Positions 7,585 through 14,751 of a stretch of 29,624 bases of DNA are shown in pieces. The stretch comes from CAYGLV01 sp964351025 (GTDB lineage Bacteria; Actinomycetota; Thermoleophilia; Gaiellales; Gaiellaceae): contig CAYGLV010000027.1 in the NCBI GenBank assembly GCA_964351025.1, positions 1 through 29,624 of the forward strand, in the 5' to 3' direction. The translations under genes and the position numbers were made by a program. The notes under the pieces are model-generated. The model was not told the origin of the DNA. It did not search any database and worked only from the letters and a program-made list of their open reading frames with translations. Position 1 is the stretch's first letter. Each line of letters begins with the position of its first letter.

Positions 7585-8166
7585 GTGGGTGAGGCCGAAG
7601 CAGAGGCGGGTCGGCGCGCCGCCACCGAGGCGCGCGACCGGATCCGTTTCGAAGAAGATGCTCTCGAATTCGCCGATCAGGTCTACCGCGTCGCCCGCCG
7701 GCTCGTCAGCTCGCGGGAGGAGGCCGAGGATCTGGTGCAAGACACCTACGCGAGGGCATTCCGAAGCTGGCGCTCCTTCACGCCGGGCACGAACATGCGC
7801 GCCTGGCTCCTGCGGATCCTCACGAACCTCAACCTCGACCGCGGCCGCAAGGTGCAGCGCACGCCCGATCTACAGCCACTCGAAGAAGGGGATTACTACC
7901 TCGCCAACAAGCTCGCCGCGAGCGAGGGCGAGCAGGAGCTCGAGCACGACCGGGTCGTCGAGCGACTCTCCCAGGACGGGGTCGTGAACGCGCTCTCGGA
8001 GCTGCCGCACGACTTCCGTGACGTCGTCGTGCTCGTGGACATCGGCGAGTTCAGCTATGCCGATGCGGCGCAGATCCTCGACGTACCGATCGGGACCGTG
8101 ATGTCGCGGCTGCACCGCGGACGCCGAATCCTCAAGCACAAGCTGGCCGACGAGAGCCTCGCGTGA
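7585..8166 (+). CDS. sigR: ECF RNA polymerase sigma factor, sigma-R/sigma-H (redox stress) type
   Basis: 193 residues with the two ECF sigma domains. Region 2 (about 30-95) includes REEAEDLVQDTYARAFRSW and NMRAWLLRILTNLNLDRGR. Region 4 (about 135-190) includes LSELPHDFRDVVVLVDIGEFSYADAAQILDVPIGTVMSRLHRGRRILK. The region-4 helix PIGTVMSRLHRGRR closely resembles Streptomyces SigR and mycobacterial SigH, which control thioredoxin and low-molecular-weight thiol genes. The following gene is an RsrA-like zinc anti-sigma factor, overlapping by GTGA, as in the sigR-rsrA operon. GTG 7585 begins just before the conserved part and 6 bases after a TACGGT box. The upstream GGAAT-N18-GTT promoter supports the sigma-R assignment. 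Confidence 0.95.
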   Translation: MGEAEAEAGRRAATEARDRIRFEEDALEFADQVYRVARRLVSSREEAEDLVQDTYARAFRSWRSFTPGTNMRAWLLRILTNLNLDRGRKVQRTPDLQPLEEGDYYLANKLAASEGEQELEHDRVVERLSQDGVVNALSELPHDFRDVVVLVDIGEFSYADAAQILDVPIGTVMSRLHRGRRILKHKLADESLA

Positions 8167-8405
8167 GCACGGTCGATCCCTGCGACAAGTGCGAGCAGAT
8201 GCTCCAGCCGTTCCTCGATCGCGAGCTGAGTGCGGCGGAGGTCGTCGAGGCCGAGGAGCATCTGGACGCGTGCGCGTTCTGTCGCCGCCGCTATCGCTTC
8301 GAGGAGTCGCTGCGTCGCTACGTTCGGCTGTCGGCGAGCGAGCGCATGCCCCCGGGCCTGCTGGACAAGATCAAGGAGCTGCGCGGCCAGCCCGAGGGCA
8401 TCTAG
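8163..8405 (+). CDS. rsrA: Zinc-binding anti-sigma factor, RsrA-like
   Basis: 80 residues of the ZAS (zinc anti-sigma) type. The signature H-x3-C-x2-C is His33-LDA-Cys37-AF-Cys40, and the N-terminal cysteines Cys7 and Cys10 supply the further ligand or redox partner seen in RsrA. The helix LQPFLDREL matches the family core. RsrA holds sigma-R until disulphide stress oxidises the cysteines and releases zinc. Its GTG start overlaps the sigma stop codon (GTGA at 8163-8166), so the two are made together. It lacks the long C-terminal extension of membrane anti-sigma factors, so it is cytosolic. Confidence 0.93.
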   Translation: MSTVDPCDKCEQMLQPFLDRELSAAEVVEAEEHLDACAFCRRRYRFEESLRRYVRLSASERMPPGLLDKIKELRGQPEGI

Positions 8406-9094
8406 CCGGGACCGCGCTGCGGCCCGACGATCACGACGAGGCGCCGTGCGTTCGAGCCGCCTGGCAGGGGCTTGACGACGACGCCCAGCTGGCGGGCGAG
8501 GCGGATGGCGATCAGTCGGCCGCCCGGCTCGTGGTAGACCGCCGTCTGCGGGTAGTCGAAGCGATCCGCCTTGCCGACCCGCTTGATCGTGTACGCGAGC
8601 GACTGGACCTCGCTCGCCACCTGCCGCGTCCAGTTGATGTCGCCGGCGCCGTTGAGGACGTCCACCGAGATCTCCCATGGCTTCGGCAGCGCCGCCGCCT
8701 GGGCGAGCACCGGGTCCGGCGTCGCGGTCGTGCCGGTGACTTCGGGCGCAACGACGAAGGCGGCGATCGCGGTCAGGAGAGCCGAGAGCGCGGCTACGAC
8801 CACGAGCCGGGCGACAGGGTTGACGCCGAGCGGCCGGGGCGGCACGGGCAACCCGGCGAGCTCGCGTGCCTCGCGCCCGTCCACACCGAGTGCGCTCGCG
8901 AGCAGCAGGGTCGCGCAGATAGCGTCGTCGGGTGACGGGAACCGGTAGACACGGCCCTCTTCGAGCCACGTCACCTGTTCCGCGGGGAGCCCTGCGCGGC
9001 GAGCTGCCTCCTCGACGGTGAGCCGGCGCTTGATGCGCGCGGACGCGAGCGGCGAGTGCGCCCTGATGGGAACGATCGGTCGAACGAGCTCCAT
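8402..9094 (-). CDS. Membrane protein with RodZ-like HTH and C-terminal LytR_C domain
   Basis: 230 residues. Residues about 15-80 (ASARIKRRLTVEEAARRAGLPAEQVTWLEEGR onward) look like the helix-turn-helix domain found at the N-terminus of RodZ. One membrane helix follows (about 95-115, LVVVAALSALLTAIAAFVVA). The outer part (about 145-225: ISVDVLNGAGDINWTRQVASEVQSL, DYPQTAVYHEPGG, AIRLARQLGV) is a LytR_C/VanZ-type domain as found at the end of LytR-CpsA-Psr proteins. A cell-envelope role is likely. ATG 9094 begins the HTH portion. The stop overlaps that of rsrA by 4 bases in convergent orientation. Upstream in the same direction is the MobA-like gene, 5 bases away. Confidence 0.82.
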   Translation of the reverse strand: MELVRPIVPIRAHSPLASARIKRRLTVEEAARRAGLPAEQVTWLEEGRVYRFPSPDDAICATLLLASALGVDGREARELAGLPVPPRPLGVNPVARLVVVAALSALLTAIAAFVVAPEVTGTTATPDPVLAQAAALPKPWEISVDVLNGAGDINWTRQVASEVQSLAYTIKRVGKADRFDYPQTAVYHEPGGRLIAIRLARQLGVVVKPLPGGSNARRLVVIVGPQRGPG

Positions 9095-9099
9095 GGGAT

Positions 9100-9633
9100 C
9101 TATCTCGGTTCGCCGCCGCGATTCCTGAACCTTTGCGGCAGATCCTCGGGACGATCCACGTCTCCGGGCGCCCCGAGATCGTCGCAGGGGACGAGCACGG
9201 GCTCGCGCGCGCGCATGCCCTCGTCCGGAACGTCGCTCCAGGCGCTGCGCGCGAGCAGGAACGGGTGGCCGCGTACACCAACGTACGACGCGGCGAGGAG
9301 ATCGCCCGCGCCACTGCGCCACGCGCCGATGAGCCGTCTCACCGCCTCCGGGGCGAGATCCGGCCCGTCCGCGAGGACGACGACCGCGGCCTCCGCAGCA
9401 GCCGGCAGCGCTGCGAGGCCGCAGCGCAGCGACGCGCCGGGCCCAAGCTCCCAGTCGGCGCAGTGCACAATGCGGGCATCCGTCGCCACGTCGTGAGCTC
9501 CGAGCACGACGACGATCTCGCCGACGGACTGCGCCGCGCGCAGGCGCGCGACGACCTCCTCGGTCAGCAGGCGCTGCTTCGGTCCGCCGTAGCGTGTGGC
9601 GGCGCCGGCGGCGAGGACGACGGCGGCGACCAC
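9100..9633 (-). CDS. MobA/MocA-like nucleotidyltransferase
   Basis: 177 residues of the short NTP-transferase type. The nucleotide-binding signature AAVVLAAGAATRYGGPKQ sits at the very N-terminus. VVVLADGPDL carries the metal-binding Asp (usually DMP in this family; here DGP). YVGVRGHPFLLAR and GAPGDVDRPEDL are also typical. Homologues add CMP or GMP to molybdopterin, or make other NDP-activated compounds. No molybdenum-cofactor gene is nearby, so the substrate is open. The GTG start is 3 bases from the cyclophilin stop codon, so the gene belongs to the transglycosylase-cyclophilin transcription unit. Confidence 0.85.
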   Translation of the reverse strand: MVAAVVLAAGAATRYGGPKQRLLTEEVVARLRAAQSVGEIVVVLGAHDVATDARIVHCADWELGPGASLRCGLAALPAAAEAAVVVLADGPDLAPEAVRRLIGAWRSGAGDLLAASYVGVRGHPFLLARSAWSDVPDEGMRAREPVLVPCDDLGAPGDVDRPEDLPQRFRNRGGEPR

Positions 9634-9636
9634 CGC

Positions 9637-10293
9637 CTACGACTCGCCGACCGTGACCTTCTCGACCACCACCGGCTGGAGTGGCCGCTCGGTCGCCGGG
9701 TCGCCGAGCCCCCCGATCGCCGTCACGACGTCGAGGCCGGCTGTCACGGTGCCGACGATGGCATAGTCCGGCGGCAGGCCGACGTCCTCGCCGGTGACGA
9801 CGAAGAACTGGCTGCCCGACGTGCCAGCGGGCTCGTCCGCCGTCTTCGCCATCGCGACGACGCCCTTGACATAGCGTGCATCCGACGGCGGCGCGTCCAC
9901 CGTCTGGTACCCCGGTCCGCCTAAGCCCGTCTGCGTCGGATCGCCCCCCTGGATGACGAACCCCGGGACGATGCGGTGGAAGATCGTGCCGTCGAAGAAG
10001 CCGGCCTCGGCGAGCGCGACGAGCGACGCAGTCGTGTTCGGCGCCTGTGAGGCATCGAGTGTGATCGTGAAGCTGCCGCAGTTCGTGCGCAGCTCGAGCG
10101 TGTAGGTCTTCGCGGGATCGAGGGGCTCCGCCGGCCGTTCGAGGCTGCCGTCCGGCTTGGCCGGCGGCGCTTCGGCGCTCGCGCATCCGCCGGCGGGCTC
10201 CGGAACCGTCGGCGCGCTTTCGGGTGAGCTGCCCCCGCAGCCGGCGACGGCGAGCACGAGCAGGGCGAGCGGCGCGAGCCGCGCTAGAAACAT
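9637..10293 (-). CDS. Lipoprotein peptidyl-prolyl cis-trans isomerase (cyclophilin)
   Basis: 218 residues. A lipoprotein signal (FLARLAPLALLVLAVAGC) ends in a lipobox with Cys19 as the lipidated residue, followed by a Pro/Ala-rich tether. The cyclophilin domain occupies about 60-218: FTITLDASQAPNTTASLVALAEAGFFDGTIFHRIVPGFVIQGGDP, then KGVVAMAKTADEPAGTSGSQFFVVTG, including the catalytic Arg of FHRI and the substrate-pocket segment SGSQFFV. It would fold exported proteins at the outer face of the membrane. The start overlaps the end of the transglycosylase gene by 10 bases, so the two are coupled. Confidence 0.93.
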   Translation of the reverse strand: MFLARLAPLALLVLAVAGCGGSSPESAPTVPEPAGGCASAEAPPAKPDGSLERPAEPLDPAKTYTLELRTNCGSFTITLDASQAPNTTASLVALAEAGFFDGTIFHRIVPGFVIQGGDPTQTGLGGPGYQTVDAPPSDARYVKGVVAMAKTADEPAGTSGSQFFVVTGEDVGLPPDYAIVGTVTAGLDVVTAIGGLGDPATERPLQPVVVEKVTVGES

Positions 10294-10814
10294 CCGACCA
10301 GCCTCCTCCACTCGGCGGTGACATTGGCGACGTAGGCGGCCGTCTCGTCGTTCGGCGCTGCGCCCTTCTGCTCGACGGCGGTCGGCCCGGCGTTGTAGGC
10401 CGCGAGTGCGAGCTCGGCCGACTGGAAGCGGTCGAGCATCTGGCGCAGGTACCGCGCACCGGCAAGGACGTTCTCGCGCGTCTCGTACGGGTCGAGGTCG
10501 AGCTCCGCTGCCGTCGCAGGCAGCACCTGCAGGAGACCGTGCGCGCCGGCCGCCGAGCTGACGTTCGGCATCAGCTGCGACTCCACCGTCGCGACAGCGA
10601 CCAGCATCGCGAGCGGGACCCCGGCGTCGTTGGCGGCGTCGCGAAACGTGGCGGCGAAGCGCCGGGGGATCGGACACGGCTTCGAGGGCACGATCTTCGC
10701 CGGGGCCGCCACCGGCACCGGGTCGGGTACGCGTGCAGGCGTGCCGCCCGCAAAGCCGACGGCCGTGCCGCTCGCGGCCGCGACGAGCAGGAGGGAGAGG
10801 ATCCGAAGCCGCAT
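10284..10814 (-). CDS. Secreted lytic transglycosylase (SLT domain)
   Basis: 176 residues with a signal peptide (about 1-22, RILSLLLVAAASGTAVGFAGG), a Pro/Val/Ala linker and one SLT domain (about 55-170). The catalytic glutamate is Glu78 in ATVESQ, followed by the family motif GAHGLLQVLPATA and AYNAGP. It cleaves peptidoglycan glycan strands to anhydromuramyl ends. A TACGAT box ends 9 bases before the ATG. It overlaps the downstream cyclophilin gene by 10 bases, forming the head of a cell-envelope transcription unit. Confidence 0.92.
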   Translation of the reverse strand: MRLRILSLLLVAAASGTAVGFAGGTPARVPDPVPVAAPAKIVPSKPCPIPRRFAATFRDAANDAGVPLAMLVAVATVESQLMPNVSSAAGAHGLLQVLPATAAELDLDPYETRENVLAGARYLRQMLDRFQSAELALAAYNAGPTAVEQKGAAPNDETAAYVANVTAEWRRLVGCF

Positions 10815-10929
10815 CGGATCAGGATCGTACCCCCGTCAGGTGGTCGAATCCACGAGATCGCCCGTCTCGCGGCCGAGCTGGGTCGCTCTACGGCTTGGAG
10901 TGGCAAGACCACGCGTCCGAGCGCGCAGG

Positions 10930-12078
10930 CTAGGCAGGCGTCGTCACCGCCAGGATGTCGGCGAGCTGCACGAGCCGGATCGCGGTGCGCGCCGCTGAGA
11001 TCCGCTCGCGTTCGTCCTCGAGCTCGGGCATGACCTTCCAGAGCTCGCGCCCCCGCGCCAGCAGCTCGCGGATCTGCTCTGTCTCGTCGCGGCGGCCGTT
11101 GCGCTCGTACGTCGCGTTGAGGGCGAGGCCGAGCGCGCCCCACGCATCAGGCTGGCGCAACCACAGGAGCGATGTGGCCATCGAGAGGTACTGGTGGATG
11201 CGGGCGAAGGTCAAGGGCAGCGTCAGCGTGTCGCCGCCGACAGGGCCCGAGAGGGGCAGCGCCGGCTCGCCGGAGGCGATGCGCCGCGCGCTCTCGCCGA
11301 GCTGCGCACGCAGTTGCCCGTCGCTCAGGCCGGCGAGCTTCGCCGTGCGCAGCGCGAGCAGGAGCGAGCCCGGCTGTCCGCCGTAGGGGTAGTCGGAGGC
11401 GTAGACGACCTGCTCCGGGGACACCTGGCGGTACAGGTCGAGCAGGTCGAGCGGGCTCCAGACCGACGAGTCGAAGAAGACTCCGTCGACGCCGCCGAAG
11501 TGGTCCGCGAGCGCGGCCATGTCGGCGATTCCGGCGTGCGCGATGATCAGGGTGACGCCCGCGTAGCGCTCGACGAGCGCGCTCAGCGAATCGGCGATCG
11601 GCGGCAGCCCGCGGCCGCCGTGGACGAGGATCGGCACGCCGCGGTCCCGCGCGAGCTCGAATACGGGCGCGAGCCTGGCGTCGTCGAAGAGGAATGCCTG
11701 TGCGCGGGGGTGCAGCTTGATGCCGCGCGCGCCAAGGTCGAGGCAGCGCTCTGCCTCTTCCATGGGATCCTCCGCGAGGTCGAGCCGGACGAAGGGGATC
11801 AGGGCGCCCTCGGAGCGGCTGGCGTAGTCGAGCGTGCGGTCGTTGGCGGCGCTGAAGGCGGGGTGGCGGTCGCGCTCGTCGAGGCAGAACATGAACGAGC
11901 CGGCGATGCCGAAGCGGCTCTGGATCGCGAGCAGCTCGTCCAGCTCGCCGACCATCCCGTCGATGTCGTGGCCGAGGTGGACGTGCGCGTCGAACAGCTC
12001 GACGCCGAGCGGCAGCTCCGCGGCGACGACAGCGGTGTACGACTCGACGAGCTGCTGCGCTCGCTGCAGGCCCTCCAC
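10930..12078 (-). CDS. Amidohydrolase-2 family (TIM-barrel) hydrolase
   Basis: 382 residues. The N-terminal metal motif is FDAHVHLG (about 29-36). Barrel landmarks follow: GIKLHPRAQAF, VPILVHGG, LIIAHAG and the late Asp of YASDYPYGG. This is the pattern of amidohydrolase-2 enzymes (dihydroorotase/decarboxylase-like). After the barrel a helical region of about 110 residues (from LPLSGPVGG to the end) is extra. The substrate is not evident. The start GTG is 10 bases after the M32 stop codon in the same direction, and a TAGACT box (12086-12091) overlapping that stop lies 7 bases upstream, so it may be both read through and separately initiated. Confidence 0.85.
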   Translation of the reverse strand: MEGLQRAQQLVESYTAVVAAELPLGVELFDAHVHLGHDIDGMVGELDELLAIQSRFGIAGSFMFCLDERDRHPAFSAANDRTLDYASRSEGALIPFVRLDLAEDPMEEAERCLDLGARGIKLHPRAQAFLFDDARLAPVFELARDRGVPILVHGGRGLPPIADSLSALVERYAGVTLIIAHAGIADMAALADHFGGVDGVFFDSSVWSPLDLLDLYRQVSPEQVVYASDYPYGGQPGSLLLALRTAKLAGLSDGQLRAQLGESARRIASGEPALPLSGPVGGDTLTLPLTFARIHQYLSMATSLLWLRQPDAWGALGLALNATYERNGRRDETEQIRELLARGRELWKVMPELEDERERISAARTAIRLVQLADILAVTTPA

Positions 12079-12088
12079 GCTCAGCAGT

Positions 12089-13579
12089 CTAGCCCTGGAG
12101 GCTTTCCGTCTTCAGGCGCAGGTACGCGAGATACGGCTCCGGATCGAGCTCCTGTGTGCCGATCGCCCGCTCGAGCGTCTCCTTTGGCGTGAACTTGCGT
12201 CCGTGCCGGTAGATCCGCTCGCGCAGCCACTCGCCGAGGCCCCACAGCTCGCCCGCCTCGAGTTGCGCGTCGAGGTCCGGCAGCTCCCCGCGCACCTGCT
12301 CCCAGATCTGGAGCGAGATCACGTTGCCGAGCGCGTAGGTCGGGAAGTAGCCGATCCCGCCTGCCGACCAGTGCACGTCCTGGAGCACGCCATCGGCGTT
12401 GCGTCCCACCTCGACGCCGAGGAACTCGCGCATCCGCGCGTTCCACGCCTCGGGCAGGTCCTCGGGAGCGAGCGTGCCGGCGACAAGCTCCTGCTCGAGC
12501 TCGAAGCGGAGGATGATGTGGAGGCTGTAGGTCGTCTCGTCGGCGTCCACCCGGATCAGCCCCGGCTCGGCGCGGTTGATCGCGCGCCAGAAGGCGTCGA
12601 GCTCGACGGCACCGAGTTGCGCGGGGAACTGCTCCTGCAGCCGCGGGTAGAAGCAGCGCCAGAACGGCAGGCTGCGGCCGACGAGGTTCTCCCAGGTGCG
12701 GCTCTGCGACTCGTTCAGGCCGAGCGACGGCGCGTGCCCGAGCGGGCTGCGCTGGAGCGCGCCGGCGATGCCGTGCGCGTAGAGCCCATGGCCCGCCTCG
12801 TGCAGCGTCGACCAGACCGACTCGAGATCGTTGCCGCGGTAGCGGGTCGTCAGGCGCACGTCGCGGTTGCCGAACGCGACGCAGAACGGGTGGTGCGTCG
12901 GGTCGAGCCGCCACGAGTCGTCCTCGAAGCCGAGCCGGGCGACGACCTCGCGCGCAAACGCGCCCTGCCGGTCGGTGGGGAAGTCGCCATGGAGAAACGA
13001 GGCGTCAATCGTGGGAGCCGAGGCGACGATTTCGGTCAGCGCGGGACGCAGCACGGCGAAGACCTCGCGCACCTCGGCGGTCTTCATGCCGGGCTCGTAG
13101 TCGTCGAGCAGGACGTCGTAGGGCGAGTCGGCCGGCTCGAAGCACTCGATGTAGCGCCGCTTCAGCTCGAGGTTGGCCTTCAGGTACGGAAGGAACGAGC
13201 CGAAGTCGTCGGAAGCGCGCGCCGCGATCCAGGCCGTCTGGCCGCGCGAGCCGGCGCGCGTCAGCTCCGCCTGCAGCTCGGCGGGCACGCGCCGGTCCTT
13301 CTCCCAGTCGCGGCGGGCGACGCGGATCAGGCTCGCCTCGTCGGAGTCGTACTCGAGACTCTCTTCGAAAGGGCGAAGCCGCTCGAGCAGCCGGCCGACG
13401 TCGTCGGAGACGAAGCGCTCGTGCGCAAGCCGGCTGACCGTTGCGAGCGCCTCGGCCCGCGCCTCGCCTCCCTGCGAGGGCATCATCGTCCGCTGGTCCC
13501 AGCCGAGGACCCCCGCGGCGCGGCCCAGGTCGGCGATCTCGGCGAGGCGCTCCTGCAGCTCGCGGAAGGCTGTGTCCAT
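12089..13579 (-). CDS. M32 family metallocarboxypeptidase (thermostable carboxypeptidase Taq type)
   Basis: 496 residues, the normal family size (about 500). The zinc motif HEAGH is at 260-264 with catalytic Glu261. Other family motifs present are VLGWDQRTMMP near the N-terminus, DPTHHPFC, NESQSRTWENLVGRS just after the zinc site, and IRVDADETTYSLHI. It removes C-terminal residues from peptides in the cytosol. ATG 13579 lies 7 bases after TAGGTT (13587-13592) with no Shine-Dalgarno. It is divergent from the M24 aminopeptidase, with only 33 bases between the start codons, suggesting coordinated peptide turnover. Confidence 0.95.
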   Translation of the reverse strand: MDTAFRELQERLAEIADLGRAAGVLGWDQRTMMPSQGGEARAEALATVSRLAHERFVSDDVGRLLERLRPFEESLEYDSDEASLIRVARRDWEKDRRVPAELQAELTRAGSRGQTAWIAARASDDFGSFLPYLKANLELKRRYIECFEPADSPYDVLLDDYEPGMKTAEVREVFAVLRPALTEIVASAPTIDASFLHGDFPTDRQGAFAREVVARLGFEDDSWRLDPTHHPFCVAFGNRDVRLTTRYRGNDLESVWSTLHEAGHGLYAHGIAGALQRSPLGHAPSLGLNESQSRTWENLVGRSLPFWRCFYPRLQEQFPAQLGAVELDAFWRAINRAEPGLIRVDADETTYSLHIILRFELEQELVAGTLAPEDLPEAWNARMREFLGVEVGRNADGVLQDVHWSAGGIGYFPTYALGNVISLQIWEQVRGELPDLDAQLEAGELWGLGEWLRERIYRHGRKFTPKETLERAIGTQELDPEPYLAYLRLKTESLQG

Positions 13580-13612
13580 GCGCCGGAACCTACCCGTTAG
13601 GATCGCTGTCCC

Positions 13613-14749
13613 GTGCCGGATGTTCTCATCATCGCCGACTCGATCCGCTCGCCCGACATGCGCCACGCCGTGCCGGTCGGAATCGGCGACTCGTTTCTCT
13701 ACGCCGAGCGCGATGGCCGAGCGTCCGTCGTCGTCGCCTCCTTCGAGCGGGAGCGCGTCGAGGCGCTCGCCATGGGCCTCGACGTGCGCACGCTCGAGGA
13801 TGCCGGCATCGACGAGCTGCTCACGCGCGGGCTCTCGAAGGAGGAGGTCGGGCGGGAGCTGCGGCTGAGCGCCTGCCGGCTCCTCGGAATCGAGCGCGCG
13901 GTCGTCCCGCGCGCCTTCCCGCTCGGCGATGGAGATCACCTGCGGGCGAACGGGATCGAGCTGACGGTGGACCAGGAGCTCTTCGACGCGCGGAGGCGCA
14001 GGAAGAATCCGGCCGAGCTGGCGGGGATTCGACGGGCGCAGCGCGCTGCCGAGGCGGGGATGGCGGCCGGGCTCGACCTTCTGCGCCGCGCTGTCCCCAC
14101 GAACGGCGGTCTCGCGGTGGACGGCGAGCCGCTCACCTGCGAGCTGCTCAAGCTGCACGTCGAGCGCGCCTTCGGCGAGCACGGTGCGACGGCGGAGGAG
14201 TTCATCGTCTCGCACGGTGCGCAGACGGCGGTCGGCCACGACATGGGCTCCGGCCCGATCGCCCGCGACGACGTCGTCCTCTTCGACCTCTTCCCGCGCG
14301 ACCGCGAGTCGGGATGCTACGCGGACATGACGCGGACGTTCGCGCTCGGCGAGCCCTCGGACGAGATCCGGGAGTACCACCGGCTCTGCCGGGAGGCGCT
14401 CGCTCTCGCAGCGGACGCCGTGCAGCCGGGCGTGGACGGTAAGGACGTCCACCGGCTCGTCTGCGACTTCTTCCACGAGCGCGGCCACCCGACGCAGCTC
14501 CACAAGGCCGCCGGCGAGGTTCTCGAGGACGGCATGTACCACGCGACCGGGCATGGAGTCGGGCTCGACGTGCACGAGGAGCCGGGGGTCGGACGGGTCG
14601 GTGGCGCGTTCGTCGCCGGCGACGTGATCGCACTCGAGCCGGGGCTCTACCGGCACGGCTACGGCGGCGTGCGGCTCGAAGATCTCGTGCTCGTGACCGA
14701 GGACGGCGCTGAGACTCTGACCGATTTCCCTTACGACCTGGAGGTCTAA
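13613..14749 (+). CDS. M24 family metallopeptidase (Xaa-Pro aminopeptidase-like)
   Basis: 378 residues: an N-terminal domain of about 140 residues, then a pita-bread catalytic domain. The metal ligands can be read as the Asp of VLFDLFPRD, the Asp of ADMTRTF, the His of TGHGVGLDVHE, the Glu of ALEPGLY and the Glu of GVRLEDLVLV. This matches prolidase and Xaa-Pro aminopeptidases rather than methionine aminopeptidase. TAGGAT (13598-13603) lies 9 bases upstream of the GTG start. The gene is followed 2 bases later by acs, so the two are probably cotranscribed. Confidence 0.93.
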   Translation: MPDVLIIADSIRSPDMRHAVPVGIGDSFLYAERDGRASVVVASFERERVEALAMGLDVRTLEDAGIDELLTRGLSKEEVGRELRLSACRLLGIERAVVPRAFPLGDGDHLRANGIELTVDQELFDARRRRKNPAELAGIRRAQRAAEAGMAAGLDLLRRAVPTNGGLAVDGEPLTCELLKLHVERAFGEHGATAEEFIVSHGAQTAVGHDMGSGPIARDDVVLFDLFPRDRESGCYADMTRTFALGEPSDEIREYHRLCREALALAADAVQPGVDGKDVHRLVCDFFHERGHPTQLHKAAGEVLEDGMYHATGHGVGLDVHEEPGVGRVGGAFVAGDVIALEPGLYRHGYGGVRLEDLVLVTEDGAETLTDFPYDLEV

Positions 14750-14751
14750 GC

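Noticed and set aside
10838..10930. tRNA-like fragment (GGTCGAATCC resembling a T-arm)
   Set aside because: No acceptor stem, anticodon arm or D-arm could be paired around it on either strand.
13580..14656. Upstream extension of the M32 carboxypeptidase frame
   Set aside because: It runs antisense to the M24 peptidase. ATG 13579 gives the normal family length and has a TAGGTT box 7 bases upstream.
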